A stretch of 33,081 bases of DNA from an uncultured Sutterella sp. (GTDB lineage: Bacteria > Pseudomonadota > Gammaproteobacteria > Burkholderiales > Burkholderiaceae_F), in NCBI GenBank assembly GCA_905206365.1, contig CAJLHF010000022.1:1-33081 (forward strand), read 5' to 3'. Shown here in pieces: positions 1 through 7,830 of this stretch (within the stretch, counting starts at the first letter, position 1; each line of letters starts with the position of its first letter). The translations under genes were made by a program, and so were the position numbers. Under the pieces are notes generated by a model. It ran no database searches. It saw nothing but the letters and a program-made list of their open reading frames with translations, and was not told the DNA's origin.

Positions 1-67
1 GCCATTGATACTTATCCTGTAGTGTGAAACGGAAAAGTATTCTGACAAAGAGGGGGAGCGTTGCGTT

Positions 68-655
68 TTGCGCGACGGTCTTCGAAAGTTGCGCCTGCGC
101 GACCTCGCCAAAGAGTCCGGCCAGAGTCTCGGGAATTTCTACAACTACTTCGAGAACAAGCAGGCTCTCATTGAGGCGCTTGTCGAGAAGGAGGTCGATT
201 GGTTCATCCGGAGCGCGACGATTCCCTCGGAGCCTCTGCCTCCGGGCGCCACGTATCGCGAACGTCTGCGTCGCAGGCTTGAAACGTTCGTTTCCGCCTA
301 CCTGTCGCTCGATGGCGTGAAGACGATGATGTCGATTGCAAGCGAAGCGTTGGTCGACCCGAAGGTGCGGGCCATTCTGACGGCAGCCAACAAGCGCGTT
401 TGCGAGCGGATGATTGCGAACATCTCCGACGAAGACCGCGAGTTGATCGAGCGTCTTCCGCCTGGGGTGCTCGAGGTGCGCATGCAGCTGACGCGCTCGA
501 TGCTCGAATCAGTGCGCGTTCTGCTCGTCTTCGACGACGACCTGGATCCGGTGCTGATACGCAACACGCTCGTCGATCGGTTGACGGACATGTTCATCGA
601 CGAAATCGCCCGAGACTACGGCGTTTCGCCCGAGATCATCGCCCGGCGGGTTTGA
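68..655 (+). CDS. TetR/AcrR-family transcriptional regulator, short N terminus
   Basis: A 195-residue protein starting at TTG, with a purine-rich AGGGGGAG ribosome site at 51-58. It shows the second half of the TetR DNA-binding domain: RLRDLAKESGQSLGNFYNYF followed by ENKQALIEAL, the helix-turn-helix and helix 4. The rest is helical and diverged, as expected for a TetR ligand-binding domain. The usual first helix (an ILDAALELFAERG-like stretch) is not visible. The frame is closed by a TAG at 20-22, and the 15 codons between that stop and the TTG do not match the family well. The start is therefore uncertain, and the protein may be N-terminally truncated. It precedes dctA on the same strand by about 200 bases, so control of dctA or of an upstream gene is possible. 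Ligand unknown. Confidence 0.75.
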   Translation: MRDGLRKLRLRDLAKESGQSLGNFYNYFENKQALIEALVEKEVDWFIRSATIPSEPLPPGATYRERLRRRLETFVSAYLSLDGVKTMMSIASEALVDPKVRAILTAANKRVCERMIANISDEDRELIERLPPGVLEVRMQLTRSMLESVRVLLVFDDDLDPVLIRNTLVDRLTDMFIDEIARDYGVSPEIIARRV

Positions 656-851
656 GGCGCCCTGCGCGTCACGGTGCTTTGCAGGAAGGAGGAGTTCTCG
701 AGACTCTCCCTTCTTGCGAAGGGAAAAGCAGGAAGGGATAACCCCCACACACGATCGGCGTGAGGTATTCTTCAAAAACTCGCGTCGCAGTGCGGCCTTT
801 TGACGCCGTTGTCGCGCGGATTCCTCAAAACGTTTTTCAGAGGGCAACGCA
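656..851 (+). promoter_or_regulatory. Leader and probable promoter region of dctA
   Basis: This stretch between the TetR gene and dctA contains a quasi-palindrome around TCTCGAGA at 695-702, a short CCCTTC-TTGC-GAAGGG hairpin at 708-723 without a T-tract on either side, and an AAAACGTTTT palindrome at 827-836 just before the dctA ribosome site. A TTGACG at about 799-804 could be a -35 element, but no good -10 follows. The palindromes are candidates for operators of the upstream regulator. No RNA family was recognised. Confidence 0.4.
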
Positions 852-2129
852 ATGGCAGGTCAAACCGCAAAGCGCACTCCCATCTACAAAGTTCTTTATT
901 TCCAGGTCATTTGCGCGATCCTGATCGGTATCGGGCTCGGCGTGGCGGCTCCCGACATCGGAGCCTCGATGAAGCCTCTCGGCGACGGCTTCATTCGTCT
1001 CATCAAAATGATCATCGCCCCCGTGATCTTCTGTACCGTTGTGACGGGTATTGCCGGCATGGAAGACATGAAGAAGGTCGGCAAAACGGGCGGCCTCGCG
1101 CTGCTTTACTTCGAAGCGGTTTCGACGATTGCTCTCGTCATCGGTCTTGTGATCGTCAATACGATCGCTCCGGGCACGGGTATGCACGTCGATCCCGCGT
1201 CGCTCGATGCCTCGGCGGTGTCTGCGTACACGGGGCCGGGCAAGATGCACACGACGACCGAATTCCTTATGAACATCATCCCGAATACGGTGGTCGGTGC
1301 TTTTGCAGACGGTGAAATTCTGCAGGTACTCTTCTTCTCAGTGCTCTTCGGCTTCGCCCTGCACAAGTTTGGCGGCCGCGGCACGCTGATTTTCGACGTG
1401 ATCGAAAAGAGCTCGCACGTCCTCTTCCAAATGGTCGGCATGATCATGCGCGTCGCCCCCGTGGGTGCTTTCGGCGCGATGGCCTTCACGATCGGCAAGT
1501 ACGGGATTGCTTCCCTCCTGCCGCTCGCCAAGCTCATGGGGACTTTCTACCTCACGTGTCTTCTCTTCATTCTCGTCATCCTTGGGGCCATTTGCCGCTC
1601 GCACGGTTTTTCCGTGCTTCGCTACATCGGTTACATCAAGGAAGAGCTCCTCATCGTGCTCGGCACGTCGTCCTCGGAATCGGTGCTCCCGCGCATGATG
1701 ACGAAGATGGAGCAGGCGGGCGTATCCCGCTCGGTTGTGGGCCTCGTAATTCCGACCGGGTACTCTTTCAACCTTGACGGCACGGCCATTTACCTCACTA
1801 TGGCGGCCGTCTTCATTGCTCAAGCCTGCGACGTGCCGATGACGCTCTCGCAGCAGTTGACGCTCCTTGCGGTGCTGTTGCTCACCTCGAAGGGTGCGGC
1901 GGGTGTGACGGGTTCGGGTTTCATCGTGCTGGCGGCTACTCTCTCGGCCGTGGGGCACGTACCCGTGGCGGGGCTTGCGCTCATCCTGGGCATCGACCGC
2001 TTCATGAGCGAAGCGCGTGCGATCACGAACATGATCGGCAACGGTATCGCCTGCGTGGTGGTGGGCCACTGGTGCCGTGAAGTCGACAACACGAAACTGT
2101 CCGAGACGATCGGGCTCAAGAAGAAGTAA
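852..2129 (+). CDS. dctA: C4-dicarboxylate:cation symporter DctA
   Basis: A 425-residue inner-membrane carrier that imports succinate, fumarate, malate and similar C4-dicarboxylates with protons or sodium. The match to DctA runs end to end: YFQV near residue 16, MKPLGDGFIRLIKMIIAPVI at 40-59, the serine-rich loop GTSSSES at about 271-277, the NLDGT motif near 307-311, and SKGAAGVTGSGF near 349-360. Length is close to the E. coli protein (428 aa). The ATG follows an AGAGG site at about 840. A bidirectional terminator lies after the stop, so it is probably transcribed alone. It is distinct from the SstT carrier elsewhere in this window, which belongs to the same superfamily. Dicarboxylate uptake fits an asaccharolytic lifestyle. 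Confidence 0.95.
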   Translation: MAGQTAKRTPIYKVLYFQVICAILIGIGLGVAAPDIGASMKPLGDGFIRLIKMIIAPVIFCTVVTGIAGMEDMKKVGKTGGLALLYFEAVSTIALVIGLVIVNTIAPGTGMHVDPASLDASAVSAYTGPGKMHTTTEFLMNIIPNTVVGAFADGEILQVLFFSVLFGFALHKFGGRGTLIFDVIEKSSHVLFQMVGMIMRVAPVGAFGAMAFTIGKYGIASLLPLAKLMGTFYLTCLLFILVILGAICRSHGFSVLRYIGYIKEELLIVLGTSSSESVLPRMMTKMEQAGVSRSVVGLVIPTGYSFNLDGTAIYLTMAAVFIAQACDVPMTLSQQLTLLAVLLLTSKGAAGVTGSGFIVLAATLSAVGHVPVAGLALILGIDRFMSEARAITNMIGNGIACVVVGHWCREVDNTKLSETIGLKKK

Positions 2130-2149
2130 AGCCCGCCCTTGCGGCAGAA

Positions 2150-2186
2150 AAATCCCCCGGTACGAAGTTTCTCGTCCGGGGGATTT
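2150..2186. terminator. Bidirectional terminator between dctA and degQ
   Basis: An 11-bp perfect stem, AAATCCCCCGG at 2150-2160 and CCGGGGGATTT at 2176-2186, with a 15-base loop. The A and T runs at its ends provide a U-tract on both strands, fitting its place between the convergent dctA and protease genes. Confidence 0.85.
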
Positions 2187-2208
2187 CTTTCAAGGGGTGC
2201 GCAGAGCG

Positions 2209-3651
2209 TTACTTCTTCGCTCCGTCCGTGAAGCGGATCGGCACGAAGATACGGCCGCCGTCGCGCTGCACGAGGAGGAGTACCTGATCCTTCGCGCATT
2301 GGGCGCGCAGGTCTTCAACGGACTTCACGAGCTTGCCGTTGGCGCTCACGATGATGTCGCCCGTACGGATGCCGTTCTTGGCCGCAAGCCCGGAGGACTT
2401 CATGACGAGGAGCCCCGTCGTGTCGGCGGAACGCGATTCATCGTCCGTGAGCGGACGGATCTGAACGCCCAACTGGTGCGTACCCGCATTGGCAGCTGTC
2501 GCGTCGGAGGCGGCATCGCCCGAGTTGGTGCCGATCGTCACCGGGACGACGATTTCTTTCTTGTCGCGGATCACGGTGAGTTCGGCCTTGTCGCCCGGAC
2601 GCATGGCGGAGACGAGCATCGGGAGACTCACGGACGAGGTCACCTTCTTGTCGCCGAGCTTTGTGATGATGTCGCCTTCACGCAAGCCCGCTTTCTCGGC
2701 GGGGCTGCCCTTTTCGATCTTCGTCACCAGAGCGCCCTGCGGCGTTCCGAGGCCGAAGCTGTCGGCGAGTTCCTGGGTGAGTTCCTGGATATAGACGCCC
2801 ACGTAACCGCGGGTCACCTTGCCGTTTTGCACCAGCTGATCCTTGATCTGCATTGCGAGATCGATCGGAATGGCAAAGGACAGGCCCATGAAACCGCCCG
2901 AGGTGGAGAAGATTTGCGAGTTGATACCCACGACTTCGCCCTTCATGTTGAAGAGCGGACCACCAGAGTTGCCCGGATTGACCGCCACGTCGGTCTGGAT
3001 GAAGGGAACGTACTGGTCCGAAGGGAGGTTGCGCGAAAGGGCGGACACGATGCCCGATGTCACCGTGTTGTCGAGGCCGAAGGGGCTGCCGATGGCGGCC
3101 ACCCACTCGCCGACTTTCAGGTCGTTCGAGCGGCCAATTTTGAGCACGGGAAGATCCTTCGCTTCGATCTTCACGACGGCGATGTCAGTCTGTTTGTCGG
3201 TGCCGAGGACCTTGCCTTTGAATTCGCGCTTGTCGGTGAGACGCACGATGATTTCATCGGCTTCGTCGACCACGTGGGCGTTTGTCATGATGAGGCCGTC
3301 GGCCGAGATGATGAAGCCCGAGCCCGTACCGCGCTGTTCGGGGATTTCCTGCTGACCGCCGAACGGAATGGGGAAGCCGAAGTGGCGGAAAATTTCAGCC
3401 TGACGTTCGTCCATGCCGGGGAAGGCGAACGGCATTTCGACCACTCGGGCGTTCTTTACGACGGCAATGTTAACGACGCCCGGACCGTTTTCTTCGACGA
3501 GCTTCACGAAGTCGGGCAACTGGGCTTGCGGCTGCGCGGCGGTCGTCGGAATCGTCGGAGTTGCTTCGGTCGCAAATGCTCCGGGAGTCGACAACATCAG
3601 GGCTGCCGAGAGCGCGGCGGCCAAGGCGGAAATCTGGAGGTTCTTCGTCAT
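2209..3651 (-). CDS. Periplasmic serine protease/chaperone of the DegP/DegQ (Do) family
   Basis: A 480-residue HtrA-type protease that degrades or holds misfolded envelope proteins. The N terminus is a Sec signal peptide (residues 1 to about 27, AFA-T cleavage). The trypsin-like domain carries the catalytic triad: His126 in TNAHVV, Asp156 in TDIAVVK and Ser229 in GNSGGP. Two PDZ domains follow at about 280-370 and 390-478, giving the DegP/DegQ/MucD layout rather than the one-PDZ DegS layout. The start ATG has AGGAG 11 bases upstream. It lies downstream of a two-component operon on the same strand. Placement next to an envelope-sensing kinase suggests a stress link, but this is inference. DegP, DegQ and MucD cannot be told apart here. 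Confidence 0.93.
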   Translation of the reverse strand: MTKNLQISALAAALSAALMLSTPGAFATEATPTIPTTAAQPQAQLPDFVKLVEENGPGVVNIAVVKNARVVEMPFAFPGMDERQAEIFRHFGFPIPFGGQQEIPEQRGTGSGFIISADGLIMTNAHVVDEADEIIVRLTDKREFKGKVLGTDKQTDIAVVKIEAKDLPVLKIGRSNDLKVGEWVAAIGSPFGLDNTVTSGIVSALSRNLPSDQYVPFIQTDVAVNPGNSGGPLFNMKGEVVGINSQIFSTSGGFMGLSFAIPIDLAMQIKDQLVQNGKVTRGYVGVYIQELTQELADSFGLGTPQGALVTKIEKGSPAEKAGLREGDIITKLGDKKVTSSVSLPMLVSAMRPGDKAELTVIRDKKEIVVPVTIGTNSGDAASDATAANAGTHQLGVQIRPLTDDESRSADTTGLLVMKSSGLAAKNGIRTGDIIVSANGKLVKSVEDLRAQCAKDQVLLLVQRDGGRIFVPIRFTDGAKK

Positions 3652-3831
3652 TTTCTAATTCACTCCTGCGGAAGAATCCGGCCTCCGGAGGGCGTTCGGC
3701 CCTTGGGCGGGAGGTCTTTTTGTTGATTGCAACAACTCTAGCCCAAATCGTCCGAAACAGAGGAATCCGTCAATAACGGGTTGTGCCTCGGGGGTTAAAT
3801 TTGTAACAGAAGCTCCCCCGACCCCTGCCGC
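3652..3831 (-). promoter_or_regulatory. Upstream region of the Do-family protease
   Basis: This gap separates the kinase stop from the protease start. It holds an inverted repeat TTGTTG-ATTG-CAACAA (3720-3735), a possible -10 TAGAGT on the minus strand at about 3735-3740, and a 7-bp stem TCGGGGG/CCCCCGA (3788-3794 and 3815-3821) just past the kinase stop. The stem has a 20-base loop and no U-tract, so it is a poor terminator. The protease probably has its own promoter here. The operator role of the TTGTTG repeat is speculative. Confidence 0.35.
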
Positions 3832-5178
3832 TCAGGCGTTGTCCGGAGACGAGGCGCCGAGCGTCGGGAAGTCGATGCGGAAGGTCGTTCCCCGCCCATC
3901 GAGACCGTCTTCGATCGTGATGCGACCGTGATGGATGTCGACGATGCGCTTGACGATCGCAAGGCCGAGCCCTGTTCCCGAGGTTTTCGTGCCGAGGGCC
4001 CGGTAAAAGCGGTCGAAGACACGTTGACGCTCTTCGGGGTCGATCCCCGGACCGTTGTCGCAGACTTCGATGACGGATCGATCGCCCTCGGAGTGCGTGC
4101 GGATTTCGATGCGCCCCCCTTCGGGCGTGTAGCGAATGGCATTGTCGGTGAGGTTCGCGACCATGAGTCGAACGGCGTCCTCCATACCGTCGAGATGCGC
4201 GGGTTCGGTGCGTGCTTCGACCGTGATGTTTTTCTGAGCGGCGATGGGTTGCATGTCTTCGGTCACGCTTTGAGCGATGGACTCGAGGCGTAGCGTGTTC
4301 ATGGGCTTCTTGGAGGCGTCGGGGTCGAGTCGGGCGAGGGTGAGCAACTGTTGCACGAGTCGGGTGGCGCGGTTGATGCCCTCGTTGAGACGCACGAAGC
4401 ACTTCTGCTGGGCTTCGGGCGTCTTGGCCCGTTGAGCGAGCTGCACCTGAAGCTTGAGCGCGGTCAGAGGCGTGCGCAATTCGTGAGCGGCGTCCGATGC
4501 GAAACGCTGTTGCGCCGAGAGACTCTGTTCGAGTCGCTCCAAGAGCTGATTGATGGCCGACACCAATCCTAGGAGTTCCGACGGGAGCCCCTTGGTCGAA
4601 ATGGGCGTGAGGGACGTGGGCGAGCGCCGGGCGACGGAGCGCGCCGTGCGTTCGAGCGGAGCCAGTCCTTCGCCCACCACGATCCAAACGGCGATGGCGA
4701 TGAAGGGGAGCAGGAGGCAGAGCGGTTGCAAAACGCGGAAAGCTGCCGTGGCGGCAAGCTTCGTGCGTACGGCCGTGTCCTGCCCGACGGTGATGATGAG
4801 CGGACCGGCTGCCACCGCATAGGTGCGCCAGGATTTGCCGTCCACCTGTTCGAGACCGAACCCTGGTCCTTCGGGTAGCGGCAACGAGGGTGAGCCCTCG
4901 CGGTGCCAAACGCTGTTGGTGGCCGAGTCGTAGACCTGAATGACGATTTGGTAGCTTTCCGCATCGCCCACGATCGTCATGTGCGGCGAAGGACTGATCG
5001 GAAACGCGGCATTGCGCACGGACTCGCCGAGCGACTCGGCGGTTTCTTTGAGGTGCGTGTCGAGGAACTCGTTGAATTCGGCCTGAGCGGAAAAGAACGT
5101 GGCCGCGGCCGTGGTGAAACCGGCCGCAAGGAGTGCTCCGAGTAGCGTAAGAAGAAGCTTGCGGCGGATGGAACTCAT
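3832..5178 (-). CDS. Sensor histidine kinase, QseC-like
   Basis: A 448-residue membrane kinase. The start at MSSIRRKLL is chosen because the in-frame upstream extension lacks a membrane signal and is Pro/Gly-rich. Order of parts: TM helix (about 8-28), a periplasmic sensor of about 120 residues beginning FNEFLDTHL (compare the DELFDTQL stretch of QseC), a second TM helix (about 150-170), a linker, then HisKA with the phospho-acceptor His232 in SDAAHELRTPLTALK. The HATPase has N-box NLTDNAIRY, G1 DNGPGID, F-box RVFDRFYR and G2 GTGLGLAIV. The length matches QseC (449). Its partner regulator is upstream in the same operon. The signal sensed is unknown; QseC's reported ligands should not be assumed. 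Confidence 0.9.
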   Translation of the reverse strand: MSSIRRKLLLTLLGALLAAGFTTAAATFFSAQAEFNEFLDTHLKETAESLGESVRNAAFPISPSPHMTIVGDAESYQIVIQVYDSATNSVWHREGSPSLPLPEGPGFGLEQVDGKSWRTYAVAAGPLIITVGQDTAVRTKLAATAAFRVLQPLCLLLPFIAIAVWIVVGEGLAPLERTARSVARRSPTSLTPISTKGLPSELLGLVSAINQLLERLEQSLSAQQRFASDAAHELRTPLTALKLQVQLAQRAKTPEAQQKCFVRLNEGINRATRLVQQLLTLARLDPDASKKPMNTLRLESIAQSVTEDMQPIAAQKNITVEARTEPAHLDGMEDAVRLMVANLTDNAIRYTPEGGRIEIRTHSEGDRSVIEVCDNGPGIDPEERQRVFDRFYRALGTKTSGTGLGLAIVKRIVDIHHGRITIEDGLDGRGTTFRIDFPTLGASSPDNA

Positions 5179-5367
5179 CGCAAATTCTCGAGTGGTCCCG
5201 CCTTGAGTGCCGGGCGGGAGCGGAAGGAGGTGCGAAGAGGGAGAGCCGCACACTCGCATCCGTCGTTATGGGAAAACGACCGGCCGCATGTCCGGACGGT
5301 CGATACCGGGTGTTCGGGCGGTTCCTCGCCCGAATCGCGGAAAAACGTTTTTCGATCGGCGGGTTCG
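5179..5367 (-). promoter_or_regulatory. Long intergenic segment inside the two-component operon
   Basis: The regulator and kinase genes are separated by 189 bases, which is unusual for such a pair. The segment contains a 14-base perfect palindrome GAAAAACGTTTTTC (5340-5353) and an 8-bp stem TTCGGGCG/CGCCCGAA (5313-5320 and 5327-5334). The core AAAACGTTTTTC also occurs just upstream of dctA. These could be a kinase-proximal promoter/operator or an mRNA processing site. Confidence 0.4.
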
Positions 5368-6024
5368 TCAGGTTTCGAGCAGGTAACCCACGCCGCGTAC
5401 CGTCTTGATGGCGTCGTCCGAGAGCTTTTTGCGCAGGTGATGGATGTGCACTTCGATGGCGTTGGAGCCGACGGTGTTGTCCCAGTTGTAGAGTTTTTCT
5501 TCAAGCTGGGCGCGACTCCAGACTACGCCCTGGCGTTCGGCAAGAGCCGCAAGAAGCGCGTACTCCTTGGAGGAAAGGATGACGGGGCGGCCCCGGTAGA
5601 CCACTTCGCGCGTGGCGGGCGAGATGGTGAGCTCGCCGCGTTCGATTACCGGGTCGGCGCGTCCCGCAGAACGGCGCAACAGCGCGCGGATGCGGGCGGA
5701 AAGCTCGTCAAGGTCGTAGGGCTTCACGAGATAGTCGTCGGCCCCGGAGTCGAGCCCTCGAATGCGGTCGTCTACCGTGTCCCGAGCCGTCGTGACGAGC
5801 ACTGGCGTCGGATCGTGTTTGGCGCGGATTTCCTTCAAGACCTGAAGACCGTCTTTGCGGGGAAGTCCTAGGTCGAGGATCATGAGCGAGAACGGCGTGG
5901 TTTTGAGGGCGATCAGGGCGGAGGTGCCGTCGCGAACCCAGTCGACCGCGTAGTCTTCGCTTTCGAGACCGGCCACCACGCTTTCGCCGATCATTTCATC
6001 GTCTTCAACGAGCAGGATTCTCAT
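5368..6024 (-). CDS. OmpR-family response regulator (QseB/TctD-like)
   Basis: A 218-residue regulator beginning MRILLVEDDEMIGE. The receiver domain carries the acidic pair at E7-D9, phospho-acceptor Asp51 in MILDLGLP, a Thr in VTTARD and Lys in VKPYD. The C-terminal winged helix-turn-helix has the OmpR-family signature: LSSKEYALLAALAERQG, then EVHIHHLRKKL and a closing VRGVGYLL. The start ATG (6022-6024) overlaps the stop of the DedA-like gene by ATGA, so the two are probably translationally coupled. The cognate kinase follows 189 bases downstream. An in-frame reading extends further upstream, but it has no family match and runs antiparallel in another frame to the DedA-like gene. Confidence 0.93.
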   Translation of the reverse strand: MRILLVEDDEMIGESVVAGLESEDYAVDWVRDGTSALIALKTTPFSLMILDLGLPRKDGLQVLKEIRAKHDPTPVLVTTARDTVDDRIRGLDSGADDYLVKPYDLDELSARIRALLRRSAGRADPVIERGELTISPATREVVYRGRPVILSSKEYALLAALAERQGVVWSRAQLEEKLYNWDNTVGSNAIEVHIHHLRKKLSDDAIKTVRGVGYLLET

Positions 6025-6590
6025 CGTTCTTCTCTCTTGAGATGTGTCGCAAGGCGCTCCAGCACGACGCGGCCGACCACGATCGCAAGCAGAGTCGTCA
6101 GAGCCAGGCCCGCAAGCAGATTTCGTACGAATGCGGTCTCTTCCGGAAGGGCGTAGAGGGCGTCGAAAACGCCGTATGCGCCGGCGGCGAAAAGAAGCGT
6201 TCGCAGACCTTGTCCCGCGGTGTTGATGCTCCAGAAGGTACCCCGACCGATGCCGCAGGCGCCCGCTACAAGCGGCGCCGTCCAGCGCAGAAGGAAGAGG
6301 AATTTTAACCCGAGAAGCGCCGTTTTCGGGCGTTCGAGCAAATCCTGGCGGACGCGTTCGGGCAACTCGACGTCCTCTCCCGCGCGTTTGCGGCCGATTT
6401 CGTAAAGGAGGCCCTCCAGGAGCACGGGGGCGAGGAACGCCGCGGCGAGCAACAACGGGCCGTCGTCCGATCGGGCGATCGTCCAAAGTGTCGCCCAGGC
6501 CGCGCCCGTGTCAGCGTCGAGAAGCGACATCAGAAAAACGACGACGGGGCCCGAGTCGAGCAACGGATCGACGGGAATGGAAAAAGGCAT
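6021..6590 (-). CDS. DedA-like (VTT-type) integral membrane protein
   Basis: A hydrophobic protein of 189 residues (MPFSIPVDPLL start) or 207 if it begins at 6644. I prefer 6590 because the longer form would share its start codon with the divergent neighbour. The pattern resembles DedA/VTT proteins: YEIGRKRAG matching the YxxGRxxG segment near residue 66, then an LRWTAPLVAGACGI stretch like the family's RF-P-R-AG motif, followed by two hydrophobic helices. DedA proteins support lipid flipping and envelope homeostasis. The match is by eye and partial. Its stop overlaps the response-regulator start (ATGA), placing it first in the operon and hinting that the two-component system monitors the envelope. 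Confidence 0.55.
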   Translation of the reverse strand: MPFSIPVDPLLDSGPVVVFLMSLLDADTGAAWATLWTIARSDDGPLLLAAAFLAPVLLEGLLYEIGRKRAGEDVELPERVRQDLLERPKTALLGLKFLFLLRWTAPLVAGACGIGRGTFWSINTAGQGLRTLLFAAGAYGVFDALYALPEETAFVRNLLAGLALTTLLAIVVGRVVLERLATHLKREER

Positions 6591-6642
6591 GATGCTACGT
6601 ACAATGTGAAAGAATCGCTTTTTCGGAGCAGAGCTCGCCGCC

Positions 6643-7047
6643 ATGGAACCCGTCCGCTACGAACCCGCCACCGGGACCCTGTGGGTCGCCCACATTGTAT
6701 ATGCCCTTCATTCGCTATCCATCGTGACGGGAATGCTCACGGCATCGTCGATCGTCGGGGCGTTCGTCTTTTCAATCCCTTCGGTCGTCGCCGTCGTACT
6801 CAACTACTGCCTGCGCTCCGATGCCGAGGGGACGTATCTCGAGACGCACTTTGCCTGGCAGATCCGAACCTTCTGGTACGCGGTGCTCGCGATGGTTCTC
6901 ATTTTGCTCTTCGGGATTCCGCTTGCCACCGTCGGCATCGGTTTTGTTCTCATCTTCCTGGGGTACTTCGTTCTGGGCGTGTGGGTGGCCTACCGGATCG
7001 CCCGCGGATGGGTGAAACTTTCTCGCGGCGACGGCATGGAAATCTGA
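6643..7047 (+). CDS. Small transmembrane protein, DUF4870-like
   Basis: A 134-residue protein with three or four predicted membrane helices. The features HIVYALHSLS near residue 17, a VGAFVF-P-VVAVVLNY stretch, RSDAEGTYLETHFAWQIRTF at about 59-78, and a closing VGVWVAYRIARGW-like segment match a family of hypothetical membrane proteins common in Burkholderiales and related to DUF4870. Function unknown. The ATG lies in CCATGG, so its start codon is mirrored on the other strand. A TACAAT at 6600-6605 is a candidate -10, though that would give a leader of about 35 bases. No strong ribosome site is seen. Confidence 0.75.
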   Translation: MEPVRYEPATGTLWVAHIVYALHSLSIVTGMLTASSIVGAFVFSIPSVVAVVLNYCLRSDAEGTYLETHFAWQIRTFWYAVLAMVLILLFGIPLATVGIGFVLIFLGYFVLGVWVAYRIARGWVKLSRGDGMEI

Positions 7048-7114
7048 GACTGCAACCGATAGTTTTTCCCTCCGCCGCCCCCTTGCGACCGAGCTTGCCG
7101 GCGGGCAACGTGTG

Positions 7115-7189
7115 TACAATGCGCGGCAAAGGCGTTGTTTTTGCGACCGTTGCGCGCTAGGACGGTCGCATGAAAAACACGCCTTTTTT
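7115..7189 (+). terminator. Large hairpin with T-run behind a TACAAT box
   Basis: A long imperfect stem: the left arm 7128-7150 (AAAGGCG, then TTTTT, then GCGACCGT) pairs with the right arm 7162-7186 (ACGGTCGC, then AAAAA, then CGCC and TTT). There are small bulges and an 11-base loop, and a T6 run at 7184-7189. This is an intrinsic-terminator shape. It may end the transcript of the preceding membrane protein. A TACAAT box at 7115-7120 lies only about 8 bases before the stem, so a short terminated RNA of about 60 bases starting near 7127 is also possible. Confidence 0.65.
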
Positions 7190-7205
7190 GCATGTTCCCG
7201 CGAAA

Positions 7206-7250
7206 TCGGGCCGCCTGAAAGGCGCCCGACCGCATTTCAGGCTTGAGGAG
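7206..7250 (+). promoter_or_regulatory. Two mutually exclusive hairpins at the yaeQ ribosome site
   Basis: TCGGGCCGCCT (7206-7216) can pair with AGGCGCCCGA (7220-7229) around a GAA loop with one bulged base. Alternatively GCCTGAAA (7213-7220) can pair perfectly with TTTCAGGC (7235-7242). The two stems share bases and cannot form together. The second ends 2 bases before the GAGGAG ribosome site (7245-7250), so the choice could affect yaeQ translation. Confidence 0.45.
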
Positions 7251-7260
7251 ACGAATTCCC

Positions 7261-7824
7261 ATGGCTCTCGGCGCAACAGTCTACAAGGCGCAGCTCGACC
7301 TTTCGGATTTGGATCGCAATTACTACGCGTCGCATCTCCTGACGGTCGCGCGGCACCCGTCCGAAACCGAAGAACGATTGATGTTGCGCGTTCTCGCATT
7401 TGCTTTGCATGCGGGCGAGCGACTCGAGTTCGGCCGGGGTCTCTCCGCCGAAGGCGAACCCGCTCTCTGGGCGATCGACGATACGGGCTCCATCGAAACT
7501 TGGATTGATGTGGGTACGCCCGACGTTAGGCAGGTGCGAAAGTCCGCGGGACGCAGCGCTCACGTGACGGTACTTGCTTACGACGAAGCGAAGATCGGCC
7601 CGTGGTGGAGCGCCTCAAGCGGCGAATTCAGCAAGATCGACAAACTCACCGTACTGAGCGTATCGGACGAGTCGGTCGCGGCCCTGGCGGCGATGGCTTC
7701 GCGCAACATGAAACTCGCCGTGACGATTCAGGACGGGACCGTGTGGGTAAGCGACGACGATCGGCACAACGCTCAGATCGACCTCGTGCATCTCAAGGAA
7801 GAAAACCAGAAGTACTTGAAATAA
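7261..7824 (+). CDS. yaeQ: YaeQ family protein
   Basis: A 187-residue protein whose start MALGATVYKAQLDLSDLDRN is the hallmark YaeQ N terminus. YYASHLLTVARHPSETEERL (21-40) follows, with LRVLAFAL just after it. The GEPALW and WIDVG segments near residues 67 and 82 are also conserved. Structural studies of the family show a PD-(D/E)XK nuclease-like fold; no cellular reaction is established. GAGGAG at 7245-7250 fixes the ATG at 7261 rather than the in-frame TTG at 7243. It has a structured leader and a terminator shared with the convergent cyd operon. Confidence 0.93.
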   Translation: MALGATVYKAQLDLSDLDRNYYASHLLTVARHPSETEERLMLRVLAFALHAGERLEFGRGLSAEGEPALWAIDDTGSIETWIDVGTPDVRQVRKSAGRSAHVTVLAYDEAKIGPWWSASSGEFSKIDKLTVLSVSDESVAALAAMASRNMKLAVTIQDGTVWVSDDDRHNAQIDLVHLKEENQKYLK

Positions 7825-7830
7825 AAAAGA

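Noticed and set aside
2077..3726. 549-codon open frame antisense to the Do-family protease
   Set aside because: Same cause: the protease has full catalytic motifs, and the opposite frame has none.
5368..6486. 372-residue form of the response regulator
   Set aside because: The extra N terminus has no domain and lies within the DedA-like gene. The receiver domain starts at 6024.
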